Source: Ehretia macrophylla (taxonomy: Eukaryota > Streptophyta > Magnoliopsida > Boraginales > Ehretiaceae). Taken from it: a stretch of DNA of 64,000 nt. Made by a program: the position numbers and the translations under genes. This document shows positions 48,661-62,600 of the stretch, piece by piece. The notes beneath the pieces are model-generated. The model searched no databases. It was not told where the DNA came from and saw nothing but the letters and a program-made list of their open reading frames with translations. The stretch is from positions 19,024,146 to 19,088,145 of the forward strand of contig CM075773.1 of NCBI GenBank assembly GCA_037974665.1, given 5' to 3'. How positions within the stretch are numbered: the stretch's first letter is position 1; every line of letters begins with the position of its first letter.

Positions 48661-50617
48661 CGGATCAAAAGTTATGGGCTCCGGAGCGACGGAGACTTGG
48701 TCGCAAGCCCCACGCCCTCGGTTTGCGGGCCCAGCCTCTACGCGAATCGAAGCTGTCTCGCCCAAGGTGCCGCGGGATTCGGTAACAAAAATGGGACGGA
48801 TTGGGTTGTCGCCCTTTTCGCGGGGCACGACGTACGATCCGGGACGGAAAAACAGCGCGTAAGAAGAAAAATGTCCCGAAACTGATGATAACGTTCGATT
48901 TTGGGCTCTGAAAAAAGGCCCAGTAAAGCGATGCTTGGCTGTCCCGTCGTAGAGCTCTCGGAGAGCTTTCCAACGGTATACTGTGGGCCGCGTAACTCTT
49001 TACGGATCAAAAGTTATGGGCTCTGGAGCGACGGAGACCTGGTCCCAAGCCCCACGCCCTCGGTTTGCTGGCCCAGCCTCTACGCGAAGAGAAGCTGTCT
49101 CGCCCAAGGTGCAGCGGGATTCGGTAACAAAAATGGGAAGGATTGGGTTGTCGCCCTTTTCGCGGCGCACGACTTACGATCCGGGACGAAAAAATAGCAC
49201 AAAAGAAGAAAAGTGTCCTGAAACTGATGAAATCGTTCGATTTTGGGCTCCGAAAAAAGGCACAGCTAAACGAAGCTTGGCTGTCCCGTCGTAGAGCTCT
49301 CGGAGAGCTTTCCAACGGTATACTGTGGGCCGCGTAACTCTCTACGGATCAAAAGTTGTGGGCTCCGGAGCGACGGAGACTTGGTCGCAAGTCCCACGCC
49401 CTCGGTTTGCGGGCCCAGCCTCTACGCGAATCGAAGCTTTCTCGCCCAAGGTGCCGCGGGATTCGGTAACAAAAATGGGACGGATTGGGTTGTCTCCCTT
49501 TTCGCGGCGCACGACGTACGATCCGGGACGGAAAAACAGCGCGAAAGAAGAAAAATGTCCCGAAACTGATGAAAACGTTCGATTTTGGGCTCCGAAAAAA
49601 GGCCCAGCGAAGCATAGCATAGCTGTCCTGTCGTAGAGCTCTCGGAGAGCTTTCCAACGGTATGCTGTGGGCCGCGTAACTCTTTACGGATCAAAAGTTA
49701 TGGGCTCCGGAGCGACGGAGACCTAGTACCAAGCCCCACGCCCTCGGTTTGTGGGCCCAGCCTCTACGCGAAGCGAAGCTGTCTCGCCCAAGGTGCGGCG
49801 GGATTCGGTAACAAAAATGGGACGGATTGGGTTGTCGCCCTTTTCGCGGCGCACGACGTACGATCCGGGAATGAAAAACAGCGCAAAAGAAGTAAAGTGT
49901 CCCGAAACTGATGAAAACGTTCGATTTTGGGCTCCGAAAAAAGGCCCAGCAAAGCATAGCTTGGCTGTACCGTCGTAGAGCTCTCGGAGAGCTTTCCAAC
50001 GGTATGCTGTGGGCCGCGTAACTCTTTACGGATCAAAAGTTATGGGCTCCGGAGCGACGGAGACTTGGTCGCAAGCCCCACGCCCTCGGTTTGCGGGCCC
50101 AGCCTCTACGTGAAGCGAAGCTGTCTCGCCCAAGGTGCCGCGGGATTCGGTAAAAAAAATGGGACGGATTGCGTTGTCGCCCATTTCGCGGCGCACGACG
50201 TACGATCCGGGACGGAAAAACAGCACAAAAGAAGAAAAGTGTCCCGAAACTGACGAAAACGTTTGATTTTGGGCTACGAAAAGATGTCCAGCGAAGCACA
50301 GCTTGGCTGCCCCGTCGTAGAGCTCTCGGAGAGCTTTCCAACGGTATGCTGTGGGCCGCGTAACTCTTTACGGATCAAAAGTTATGGGCTCCGGAGCGAC
50401 GGAGCCTTGGTCCCAAGCCCCACGCCCTCGGTTTGTGGGCCTAGCCTCTACGCGAATCGAAGCTGTCTCGCCCAAGGTGCCGCGGGATTCGGTAACAGAA
50501 ATGGGACGGATTGGGTTGTCGCCCTTTTCGCGGCGCACGACGTACGATCCGGGACGGAAAAACAGCGCGAAAGAAGAAAAATGTCCCGAATCTGATGAAA
50601 ATGTTCGATTTTGGGCT

Positions 50618-50838
50618 CTGAAAAAAGGCCCAGCAAAGCGATGCTTGGCTGTCCCGTCGTAGAGCTCTCGGAGAGCTTTCCAACGGTATACTGTGGGCCG
50701 CATAACTCTTTACGGATCAAAAGTTATAGTCTCTGGAGCGACGGAGACCTGGTCCCAAGCCCTACGCCCTCGGTTTGCGGGCCCAGCCTCTACGCGAATC
50801 GAAGCTGTCTCGCCCAAGGTGTCGCGGGATTCGGTAAC
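50618..50838 (+). repeat. Duplicated block, copy 2 (offset 3,078 bp)
   Basis: Partner of 47540-47760. Downstream the copies diverge: copy 2 reads ATTGTGTTGTCGCCC and copy 1 reads ATTGGGGTGTGGCCC. Confidence 0.8.
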
Positions 50839-52009
50839 AAAAATGGGACGGATTGTGTTGTCGCCCTTTTCGCGACGCACGACGCACGATCCGGGACCGA
50901 AAAACATCTTAAAAGAAGAAAAGTGTCCTGAAACTGATGAAATCGTTCGATTTTGGGCTCCGAAAAAAGGCACAGCAAAGCGAAGATTGGCTGTCCCGTC
51001 GTAGAGCTCTCGGAGAGCTTTCCAACGGTATGCTGTGGGCCGCGTAACACCTTATGGATCAAAAGTTATGGGCTCCGGAGCGACGGAGACCTGGTCCCAA
51101 GCCCCACCACCTCGGTTTGCGGGCCCAGCCTATATGTGAAGGGAAGGTGTCTCGCCCAAGGTGGCGGGGGATTCGGGAACAGGAATGGGACGGATCGGGT
51201 TGTCGCCCTTTTCGCGGCGCACGAGGTACGATCCGGGACGGAAAAACAGCGCAAAAGAAATAAAGTGCACCGAAACTGATGAAAATGTTCGATTTTGGGC
51301 TCCGAAAAAAGGCCCAGCAAAGCTAAGTTTCGCTGACCCGTCGTAGAGCTCTTGGAGAGCTTTCCAACGGTATGCTGTGGGCCGCGTAACTCCCTACGGA
51401 TAAAAAGTTATGGGCTCCGGAGCGACGGAGACCTGGTCCCAAGCCCCACGCCATCGGTTTGCGGGCCCAGCCTCTACGTGAAGCGAAGCTGTCTCGCCCA
51501 AGGTGTCGCGGGATTCGGTAACAGAATTGGGACGGATTGTGTTGTCGCCCTTTTCGCGGCGCACGACGTACAATCCGGGAGGGAAAAACAGCGCAAAAGA
51601 AGAAAAGTGTCGCGAAACTGATGAAAATGTTCGATTTTGGGCTCCGAAAAAAGGCCCAGCAAAGCACAGCTTGGCTGCCCCGTCGTAGAGCTCTCGGAGA
51701 GCTTTCCAACGGTATGCTGTGGGCCGCGTAACTCCTTACGGATCAAAAGTTATGGGCTCCGGAGCGACGGAGACTTGGTCGCAAGCCCCACGCCCTCGAT
51801 TTGCGGGCCCAGCCTCTACGCGAATCGAAGCTATCTCGCCCAAGGTGCCGCGGGATTCGGTAACAAAAATGGGACGGATTGGGTTGTCGCCCTTTTCGCG
51901 GCGCACGACGTACGATCCGGGACGGAAAAACAGCGAAAAAGAAGAAAAATGTCCCGAAACTGATGAAAACGTTCGATTTTGGGCTCCGAAAAAAGGCACA
52001 GCGAAGCGT

Positions 52010-52488
52010 AGCTTGGCTGTCCCGTCCTAGAGCTCTCGGAGTGCTTTCCAACGGTATGCTGTGGACCGCGTAACTCTTTACGGATCAAACGTTATGGGCT
52101 CCGGAGCGACGGAGACTTGGTCCCAAGCCCCACGCCCTCGGTTTGTGGGCCCAGCCTCTACGCGAAGCGAAGCTGTGTCGCCCAAGGTGCCGCGGGATTC
52201 GGTAACAGAAATGGGACGGATTGGGTTGTCGCCCGTTTCGCGGCGCACGACGTACGATCCGGGACGGAAAAACAGCGCGAAAGAAGAAAAATGTCCCGAA
52301 ACTGATGAAAACGTTCGATTTTGGGCTCCGAAAAAAGGCCCAACGAAGCAAAGCTTGGCTGTCCCGTCGTAGAGCTCTCGGAGAGCTTTCCAACGGTATG
52401 CTGTGGGCCGCGTAACTATTTACGGATCAAAAGTTATGGGCTCCGGAGCGACGGAGACCTGGTACCAAGCCCCACGCCCTCGGTTTGC
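52010..52488 (+). repeat. Duplicated block, copy 1 (offset 11,284 bp)
   Basis: Shared rare states with 63294-63772, in order: GTCCTAGAGC, GTGGACCGCG, CTGTGTCGCCC, GGCCCAACGAAGC, TAACTATTTACGG and CTGGTACCAAG. The offset is 33 units less two bases. Confidence 0.85.
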
Positions 52489-55400
52489 GGGCCCAGCCTC
52501 TACGCGAATCGAAGCTGTCTCGCCCAAGGTGCCATGGGATTCGGTAACAAAAATGGGACGGATTGGGTTGTCGCCCTTTTCGCGGGGCACGACTTACGAT
52601 CCGGGACGAAAAAATAGCACGAAAGAAGAAAAGTGTCCTGAACCTGATGAAATCGTTCGATTTTGGGCTCCGAAAAAAGGCACAGCAAAGCGAAGCTTGG
52701 CTGTCCCGTCGTAGAGCTCTCGGAGAGCTTTCCAACGGTATGCTGTGGGCCGCGTAACTCTTTACGGATCAAAAGTTATGGGCTCCGGAGCGACGGAGAC
52801 ATTGTCCCAAGCCCCACGCCCTCGGTTTGTGGGCCCAGCCTCTACGCGAAGCGAAACTGTCTCGCCCAAGGTGCCGCGGGATTCGGTAACAGAATTGGGA
52901 CGGATTGGGTTGTCGCCCTTTTCGCGGCGCACGACGTACGATCCGGGACGGAAAAACAGCGCGAAAGAAGAAAAATGTCCCGAAACTGATGAAATTGTTG
53001 GATTTTGGGTCCCGAAAAAAGGCCCAGCGAAGCAGAGCTTAGTTGTCTCGTCGTAGAGCTCTCGGAGAGCTTTCCAACGGTATGCTGTGGGCCGCGTAAC
53101 TCTTTACGGATCAAAAGTTATGGGCTCCGGAGCGACGGAGACCAGGTCCCAAGCCCCACGCCCTCGGTTTGTGGGCCCAGCCTCTACGCGAAGCGAAGCT
53201 GTCTCGCCCAAGGTGCCGCCGAATTCGGTAACAAAAATGGGACCGATTGGGTTGTCGCCCTTTTCGCGGCGCACGACGTACGATCCGGGACGGAAAACCA
53301 GCGCGAAAGAAGAAAAGTGTCCCGAAACTGATGAAAACGTTCAATTTTGGGCTCCAAAAAAAGGCACAGAAAAGCAAAGCTTGGCTGTCCCGTCGTAGAG
53401 GTCTCGGAGAGCTTTCCAACGGTATGCTGTGGGCCGCGTAACTCTTTACGAATCAAAAGTTATGGGCTCCGGAGCGAAGGAGACCTGGTCCCAAGCCCCA
53501 CGCCCTCGGTTTGCGGGCCCAGCCTCTACGCGAAGCGAAGCTGTCTCGCCCAAGGTGTCGCGGGATTCGGTAACAGAATTGGGATGGATTGGGTTGTCGC
53601 CCTGTTCGCAGCGCACGACGTACGATCCGGGACGGAAAAACAGCGCAAAAGAAGAAAAATGTCCCGAAACTGATGAAAACGTTCGATTTTGGGCTCCGAA
53701 AAAAGGCACAGCGAAGCAAAGCTTGGCTGTCCCGTAGTAGAGCTCTCGTAGAGCTTTCCAACGATATGCTGTGGGCCGCGTAACTCTTTACGGATCAAAA
53801 GTTATTGGCTCCGGAGCGACGGAGACCTGGTCCCAAGCCCCACGCCCTCGGTTTGCGGGCCCAGCCTCTACGCGAATCGAAGCTGTCTCGGCCAAGGTGC
53901 CGCGGGATTCGGTAACAAAAATGGGACGGATTGGGTTGTCGCCCTTTTCGCGGCGAACGACGTACTATCCGGGACGAAAAAACAGCGCAAAAGAAGAAAA
54001 ATGTCCCGAAACTGATGAAAACGTTCAATTTTGGGCTCCGAAAAAAGGCCCAGCGAAGCAAAGCTGGTTGTCCCGTCGTAGAGCTCTCGGAGAGCTTTCC
54101 AACGGTATGCTGTGGGCCGCGTAACTCTTTACGGATCAAAAGTTATGGGCTCTGGAGCGACGGAAACCTGGTCCCAAGCCCCACGCCCTCGGTTTGCGGG
54201 CCCAGCCTCTACGCGAATCGAAGCTGTCTCGCCCAAGGTGCCGCCAGATTCGGTAACAAAAACGGAACGGATTGGGTTGTCGCCCTTTTCGCGTCGCACG
54301 ACTTACGATCCGGGACGGAAAAATAGCACAAAAGAAGAAAAGTGTCCTGAAACTGATGAAATCGTTCGATTTTGGGCTCCGAAAAAAGGCCCAGCGAAGC
54401 AAAGCTTGGCTGTCCCGTCGTAGAGCTCTCGGAGAGCTTTCCAACGGTATGCTGTGGGCCGCGTAACTTTTTACGGATCAAAAGTTATGGGCTCCGGAGC
54501 GACGGAGACCTGGTCCCAAGCCCCACGCCCTCGGTTTGCGGGCCCAGCCTCTACGCGAATCGAAGCTGTCTCGCCCAAGGTGTCGCGGGATTCGGTAACA
54601 GAATTGGGACGGATTGGGTTGCCGCCCTTTTCGCGGCGCACGACGTACGATCCGGGACGGAAAAACAGCGCAAAAGAAGAAAAGTGTCCCGAAACTGATG
54701 AAAACGTTCGATTTTGGGCTCCGAAAAAAGGCCCAGCGAAGCACAGCTTGGCTGCCCCGTCGTAGAACTCTCGGAGACCTTTCCAACGGTATGCTGTGGG
54801 CCGCGTAACTCCTTACGGATCAAAAGTTATGGGATCCGGAGCGACGGAGACTTGGTCCCAAGCCCCATGCACTCGGTTTGTGGGCCCAGCCTCTACGTGA
54901 ACCGAATTTGTCTCGACCAAGGTGCCAAGGGATTCGGTAACGGAAATGGGACGGATCGGGTTGTCACCCTTTTCGCGGCGCACGACGTACGATCCAGGTC
55001 GTAAAAACGGCGCGAAAGATGAAAAATGTCCCGAAACTGATGAAAACGATCGATTTTGGGCTGCGAAAAAAGGCCCAGCGAAGCAAAGCTTGCTTGTCCC
55101 ATCGTAGAGCTCTCGGAGAGCTTTCCAACGGTATGCTGTGGGCCCCGTAACTCCTTACGGATCAAAAGTTATGGGCTCCGGAGCGACGGAGACCTGGTCC
55201 CAAGCTCCACGCCCTCAGTTTGCGGGCCCAGCCTCTACATGAAGCGAAGCTGTCACGCCCAAGGTGCCGCGGGATTCGGTAACAGAAATGGGACGAATTA
55301 GGTTGACGCCCTTTTTGTGGCGCGCGACGTACGATCCAGGACGAAAAAACAGCGCAAAAGAAGAAAAGTGTCCCGAAACTGATGAAAATGTTTGATTTTG

Positions 55401-56182
55401 TTCTACGAAAAAAGGCCCAGCGAGGCGGGCTTAGCTGCCCCATCGTAGAGCTCTCTGAGAGCCTTCCAACGGTATGCTGTGAGCCGCGTAACTCCTTACG
55501 GATCAAAAGTTATGGGCTCCGGAGCGACGGAGACTTGGTCCCAAGCCCCACGCCCTCGGTTTGCGGGCCCAGCCTCTACGCGAAGCGAAGCTGTCTCGCC
55601 CAAGGTGCCGCGGGATTCAGTAACAAAAATGGGACGGATTGGGTTGTCGCCCTTTTCGCGGCGCACGACGTACGATCCGGGACGGAAAAACAGCGCGAAA
55701 GAAGAAAAATGTCCCGAAACTGATGAAAACGTTCGATTTTGGGCTGCGAAAAAAGGCCCAGCGAAGCAAAGCTTGCTTGTCCCATCGTAGAGCTCTCGGA
55801 GAGCTTTCCAACAGTATGCTGTGGGCCGCGTAACTCTTTACGGATCAAAAGTTATGGGCTCCGGAGCGACGGAGACCTGGTCCCAAGCCCCACGCACTCG
55901 GTTTGCGGGCCCAGCCTCTACGCGAATCGAAGCTGTCTCGCCCAAGGTGCCGCGGGATTCGGTAACAGAAATGGGACGGATTGGGTTGTCGCCCTTTTCA
56001 CGGCGCACGACGTACGATCCGGGACGGAAAAACAGCGCGAAAGAAGAAAAATGTCCCGAAACTGATGAAAACGTTCGAGTTTGATCTCTGAAAAAAGGCC
56101 CAGCAAAGCGATGCTTGGCTGTCCCGTCGTAGAGCTCTCGGAGAGCTTTCCAACGGTATGCTGTGGGCCGCGTAAATTTTTA

Positions 56183-56524
56183 CGGATCAAAAGTTATGGG
56201 CTCCGGAGCGACGGGGACCTGGACCCAAGCCCTGGGCCCTCGGTGTGGGGGCCCGGGCTCCACGCGAAGCGAAACTGTCTCGTCCAAGGTGCCGAGGGAT
56301 TCGGTAACAGAATTGGGACGGATTGGGTTGTCGCCCTTTTCGCGGCGCACGACGTACGATCCGGGACGAAAAAACAGCGCGAAAGAAGAAAAATGTCCCG
56401 AAACTGATGAAAATGTTCGATTTTGAGCTCCGAAAAAAGGCCCAGCGAAGCTAAGCTTAGCTGTCCTGTCGTAGAGCTCTCTTAGAGCTTTCCAACGGTA
56501 TACTGTGGGCCGCGTAACTCCTTA
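56183..56524 (+). repeat. Divergent unit with G-rich patch
   Basis: The first 100 bp read GGACCCAAGCCCTGGGCC and GTGTGGGGGCCCGGGC in place of the usual sequence, while the rest of the unit is ordinary. This local cluster of changes in one unit suggests a conversion tract from a divergent donor, or clustered mutation. Confidence 0.75.
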
Positions 56525-59240
56525 CGGATCAAAAGTTATGTGCTCCTGAGCGACGGAGACTTGGTCCAAAGCCCCACGCCCTCGGTTTGCGAGCCCAGCC
56601 TCTACGTGAAGAGAAGCTGTCTCGCCCAAGGTACCGCGGGATTCGGTAACAGAAATGGGACGGATTGGGTTATCGCCCTTTTCACGGCGCACGACTTACG
56701 ATCCGGGACGGAAAAATAGCACAAAAGAAGAAAAGTGTCCTGAAACTGATGAAAACGTTCGATTTTGGGCTCTGAAAAAAGGTCCAGCGAAGCAAACCTT
56801 GGCTGTCCCGTCGTAGAGCTCTCGGAGAGCTTTCCAACGGTATGCTGTAGGCCGCGTAACTCCTTACGGATCAAAAGTTATGGGCTCCGGAGCGACGGAG
56901 ACCTGGTCCCAATCCCCACGCCCTCGGTTTGCGGGCCCAGCCTCTAGGTGAAACGAAGCTGTCTCGCCCAAGGTGCCGCGGGATTCGGTAACAGAAATGG
57001 GACGGATTGGGTTGTCGCCCTTATCGCGGCGCACGACGGACGATCCGGGACGGAAAAACAGCACAAAAGAAGAAAAGTGTCCCGAAACTGATGAAAACGT
57101 TCGATTTTGGGCTCCGAAAAAAGGTCCAGCGAAGCTAAGCTTGGCTGCCCCGTCGTAGAGCTCTCGGAGAGCTTTCCAACGGTATGCTGTGGGCCGCGTA
57201 ACTCTTTACGGATCAAAAGTTATGGGCTCCGGAGCGACGGAGATTTGGTCCCAAGCCCCACGCCCTCGGTTTGTGGGCCCAGCCTCTACGCGAATCGAAG
57301 CTGTCTCGCCCAAGGTGCCGCGGGATTCGGTAACAGAATTGGGACGGATTGGGTTGTCGCCCATTTCCGGGCGCACGACGTACGATCCGGTACTGAAAAA
57401 CAGGTCGAAAGAAGAAAAATGTCCCGAAACTGATGAAAACGTTCGATTTTGGGCTCCGAAAAAAGGCACAGCGAAGCATATCTTGGCTGTCCCGTCGTAG
57501 AGCTCTCGGAGAGCTTTCCAACGGTATGCTGTGGGCCGCGTAAATCTTTACGGACCAGAAGTTATTGGCTCGGGAGCGACGGAGCCTTGGTCCCAAGCCC
57601 CACGCCCTCGGTTTGTGGGCCCAGCCTCTACGTGAAGCGAAACTGTCTCGCCCAAGATGCCGCGGGATTCGGTAACAGAAATGGGACGGATTGGGTTGTC
57701 GCCCTTTTCGCGGCGCACGATGTACGATCCGGGACGGAAAAACAGCGTGAAAGAAGAAAAATATCCTGAAATCGATGAAAACGTTCGATTTTGGGCTCTG
57801 AAAAAAGGCCCAGCAAAGCGAAGCTTGGTTGTCCCGTCGTAGAGCTCTCGGAGAGCTTTCCAACGGTATACTGTGGGCCGCGTAACGCTTTACGGATCAA
57901 AAGTTATGGGCTCGGGAGCGACGGAGACCTGGTCCGAAGCTCCGCGCCCTCGGCTTGCGGGCCCAGCCTCCACGCGAAGCGAAGCTATCTCGCCCAAGGT
58001 GCTGCGGGATTCGATAACAAAAATGGGAAGGATTGGGTTGTCGCCCTTTTCGCGGCGCACGACTTACGATCCGGGACGGAAAAATAGAACAAAAGATGAA
58101 AAGTGTACTGAAACTGATGAAATCGTTCGATTTTGGGCTCCAAAAAAAGGCACAGCGAAACGAAGCTTGGGTGTCCCGTCGTAGAGCTCTCGGAGAGCTT
58201 TCCAACTGTATACTGTGGGCCGCGTGACTCTTTACGGATCAAAAGTTATGGGCTCCAAAGCGACGGAGACTTGGTCGCAAGCCCCACGCCCTCGGTTTGC
58301 GGGCCCAGCCTCTACGCGAATCGAAGCTGTCTCGCCCAAGGTGCCGCGGGATTCGGTAACAAAAATGGGACGGATTGAGTTGTCGCCCTTTTCGCGGCGC
58401 ACGACGTACGATACGGGACGGAAAAACAGCGCAAAAGAAGAAAAATGTCCCGAAACTGATGAAAACGTTTGATTTCGGGCTCCGAAAAAAGGCCCAGCAA
58501 AGCAGAGCTTAGCTGTCCCGTCGTAGAGCCCTCGGAGAGCTTTCCAACGGTATGCTGTGGGCAGCGTAACTCTTTACGGATCAAAAGTTATGGGCTCCGG
58601 AGCGACGGAGACCTGGTACTAAGCCCCACGCCCTCGGTTTGTGGGCCCAGCCTCTACGCGAAGCGAAGCTGTCTCGCCCAAGGTGCCGCGGGATTCGGTA
58701 ACAAAAATGGGACGGATTGGGTTGTCGCCCTTTTCGTGGCGCACGACGTACGATCCGGAACGGAAAAACAGCGCGAAAGAAGAAAAGTGTCCCGAAATTG
58801 ATGAAAACGTTCGATTTTGGGCTGAGAAAAAAGCCCCAGCGAAGCAAAGCTTGCTTGTCCCATCGTAGAGCTCTCGGAGATCTTTCCAACGGTATGCTGT
58901 GGGCTGCGTAACTCTTTACGGATCAAAAGTTATGGGCTCTGGAGCGACGGAGACCTGGTCCCGAGCCCCACGCCCTCGGTTTGCGGGCCCAGCCTCTACG
59001 CGAAGCGAAGCTGTCTCGCCCGAGGTGCCGCCTGATTCGGTAACAAAAATGGAAGAGATTGGGTTGTCGCCCTTTTCGCGTCGCACGACTGACGATCCGG
59101 GACGGAAAAATAGCACAAAAGAAGAAAAGTGTCCTGAAACTGATGAAATCGTTCGATTTTGGGCTCCGAAAAAAGGCCCAGCGAAGAAAAGCTTGGCTGT
59201 CCCGTCGTAGAGCTCTCGGAGAGCTTTCCCACGGTATGCT

Positions 59241-59602
59241 GTGGGCTGCGTACCCCCCTACGGATCAAATCTTCTGGGCCCCGGAGCGAATGATTCCTGG
59301 TCCCAAGCCCCACGCCCTCGGTTTGCGGGCCCAGCCTCTACGCTAATCGAAGATGTCTCGCCCAAGGTGTCGCGGGATTCGGTAACAGAATTGGGACGGA
59401 TTGGGTTGTCGCCCTTTTCGCGGCGCACGACGTACGATCCGGGACGGAAAAACAGCGCAAAAGAAGAAAAGTGTCCCGAAACTGATGAAAACGTTCGATT
59501 TTGGGCTCTGAAAAAAGGCACAGCGAAGCACGGCTTAGCTATTCTGTCGTAGAACTCTCGGAGAGCTTTCCAACGGTATGCTGTGGGCCGCGTAACTCTT
59601 TA
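59241..59602 (+). repeat. Divergent unit, damaged conserved core
   Basis: Around the normally constant core it reads TACCCCCCTACGG, CAAATCTTCTGGGCCCCGG and GAATGATTCCTGG. These replace TTTACGG, CAAAAGTTATGGGCTCCGG and GACGGAGACCTGG. The remainder of the unit is typical. It is the strongest disruption of the core block noted in the window. Confidence 0.8.
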
Positions 59603-62600
59603 CGGATAAAAAGTTATGGGCTCCGGAGCGACGGAGACTTGATCCCAAGCCCCACGCCATCGGTTTCTAGGCCCAGCCTCTACGCGAAGCGAAGTTGTCT
59701 CGCCCAAGGTGCCGCGGGATTCGGTAACAGAATTGGGACGGATTGGGTTGTCGCCCTTTTCGCGGCGTACGACGTACGATCCGGGACGGAAAAACAGCGC
59801 GAAAGAAGAAAAATGTCCCGAAACTGATGAAAATGTTCGATTTTGGGCTCCGAAAAAAGGCCCAGCAAAGTGGAGCTTAGTTGTCCCGTCGTAGAGCTCT
59901 CGGAGAGCTTTCCAACGGTATGCTGTGGGCCGCGTAACTTTTTACGGATCAAAAGTTATGGGCTCTGGAGCGACGGAGACCTGGTCCCAAGCCCCACGCC
60001 CTTGGTTTGCGGGCCCAGCCTCTACGCGAAGGGAAGCTGTCTCGCTCAAGGTGCCGCGGGATTCGGTAACATAAATGGGACGGATTGGGTTGTCGCCCTT
60101 TTCGCGGCGCGCGACGTACGATACGGGACGAAAAAATAGCGCAAAAGAAGAAAAGTGTCCCGAAACTGATGAAAACGTTCAATTTTGGGCTCCGAAAAAA
60201 GGCCCAGCGAAGCAAAGCTTGGTTGCCCCATCGTAGAGCTCTCGGAGAGCTTTCCAACGGTATGCTGTCGGCCGCGTAACTCCTTACGGATCAAAAGTTA
60301 TGGGCTCCGGAGCGAGGGAGCCCAGGTCCCAAGCCCCACGCCCTCGGGTTGCGGGCCCAGCCTCTAGGCGAAACGAAGCTGCCTCGCCCAAGGTGCCGCG
60401 GGATTTGGTAACAAAAATGGGACGAATTGGGTTGTCGCCCTTTTCGCGGCGCACGACGTACGATCCGGGACGGAAAAACAGCGCAAAATAAGAAAAGTGT
60501 CCCGAAACTGATGAAAACGTTCGATTTTGGGCTCTGAAAAAAGGCACAGCAAAGCATAGCTTGGCTGTCCCGTCGTAGAGCTCTCGGAGAGCTTTCCAAC
60601 GGTATGCTGTGGGCCGCGTAACTCTTTACGGATCAAAAGTTATGGGCTCCGAAGCGACGGAGACTTGGTCGCAAGCCCCACGCCCTCGGTTTACGGGCCC
60701 AGCCTCTACGCGAATCGAAGCTCTCTCGTCCAAAGTGCCTCGGGATTCGGTAACAAAAATGGGATGGATTGGGTTGTCGCCCTTTTCGCGGCGCACTACG
60801 TACGATCCGGGACGGAAAAACAGCGTAAAAGAAGAAATGTGTCCCGAAACTGATGAAAACGTTCGATTTTCGGCTCCGAAAAAAGGCACAGCGAAGCATA
60901 GCTTGGCTGTCCCGTCGTAGAGCTCTCGGAGAGCTTTCCAACTGTATGCTGTCGGACGCGTAAATCTTTACGGATCAAAAGTTATGGGCTCTGGAGCGAC
61001 GGAGACCTGGTCCCAAGCCCCACGCCCTCGGTTTGCAGGCCCAGCCTCTACGCGAATCGAAGCTGTCTCGCCCAAGGTGTCGCGGGATTCGGTAACAGAA
61101 TTGGGACGGATTGGGTTGTCGCCCTTTTCGCGGCGCACGACGTACGATCCGGGACGGAAAAACAGCGCAAAAAAAGAAAAGTGTCCCGAAACTGATGAAA
61201 ACGTTCGATTTTGGACTCCGAAAAAAGGCACAGCGAAGCATAGCTTGGCTGTCCCGTCGTAGAACTCTCGGAGAGCTTTCCAACGGCATGCTGTGGGCCG
61301 CGTAACTCTTTACGGATCAAAAGTTATGGGCTCCGAAGCGACGGAGACTTGGTCCCAAGCCCCACGCCCTCGGTTTGTGGGCCCAGCCTCTACGCGAATC
61401 GAAGCTGTCTCGCCCACGGTGCCACAGGATTCGGTAACAGAATTGGGACGGATTTGGTTGTCGCCCTTTTCGCGGCGCACGACGTACGATCCGGGACGGA
61501 AAAACAGCACGAAAGAAGAAAAATGTCCCGAAACTGATGAAAACGTTCGATTTTGGGCTCCGAAAAAAGGCACAGCGAAGCATAGCCTGGCTGTCCCGTC
61601 GTAGAACTCTCGGAGAGCTTTCCAACGGTATGCTGTGGGCCGCGTAACTTTTTACGGATCAAAAGTTATGGGCTCCGGAGCGACGGAGACCTGGTCCCAA
61701 GCCCCACGCCCTCGGTTTGCGGGCCCAGCCTCTACGCGAATCGAAGCTGTCTCGCCCAAGGTGCCGCGGGATTCGGTAACAAAAATGGGACGGATTGGGT
61801 TGTCGCCCTTTTCGCGGCGCACGACTTACGATCCGGGACGGAAAAATAGCAAAAAAGATGAAAAGTGTCCTGAAACTGATGAAATCGTTCGATTTTGGGC
61901 ACCGAAAAAAGGCACAGCGAAACGAAGCTTGGCTGTCCCGTCGTAGAGCTCTCGGAGAGCTTTCCAACGGAATACTGTGGGCCGCGTAACTCTTTACGGA
62001 TCAAAAGTTATTGGCTCCGGAGCGACGGAGACTTGGTCCCAAGCCCCACGCCCTCGGTTTGCGGGCCCAGCCTCTACGCGAATCGAAGCTGTCTCGCCCA
62101 AGGTGCCGCGGGATTCGGTAACAAAAATGGGACGGATTGGGTTGTCGCCCTTTTCGCGGCGCACGACGTACGATCCGGGACGGAAAAACAGCGCAAAAGA
62201 AGAAAAGTGTCCCGAAACTGATGAAAACGTTCGATTTTGGGCTTCAAAAAAAGGCACAGTGAAGCTAAGCTTGGTTGTCCCGTCGTAGAGCTCTCGGAGA
62301 GCTTTCCAACGGTATGCTGTGGGCCGTGTAACTCTTTACGGATCAAAAGTTATTGGCTCCGGAGCGACGGAGACCTGGTCCCAAGCCCCACGCCCTCGGT
62401 TTGCGGGCCCAGCCTCCACGCGAAGCGAAGCTGTCTCGCCCAAGGTGTCGCGGGATTCGGTAACAGAATTGGGACGGATTGGGTTGTCGCCCTTTTCGCG
62501 GCGCACGACTTACGATCCGGGACGGAAAAACAGCGCAAAAGAAGAAAGTTGTCTCGAAACTGATGAAAACGTTGGATTTTGGGCTGCGAAAAAAGGCCCA

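Larger units (their letters stand above)
45212..50710. repeat. Cluster of GGTATACTG units
   Basis: Where most of the array reads GGTATGCTG, eleven of about sixteen units here read GGTATACTG (near 45.22, 45.56, 46.24, 46.58, 47.27, 47.61, 47.95, 48.64, 48.98, 49.32 and 50.69 kb). Elsewhere the state is rare. The cluster indicates local spread of one variant. Confidence 0.8.
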
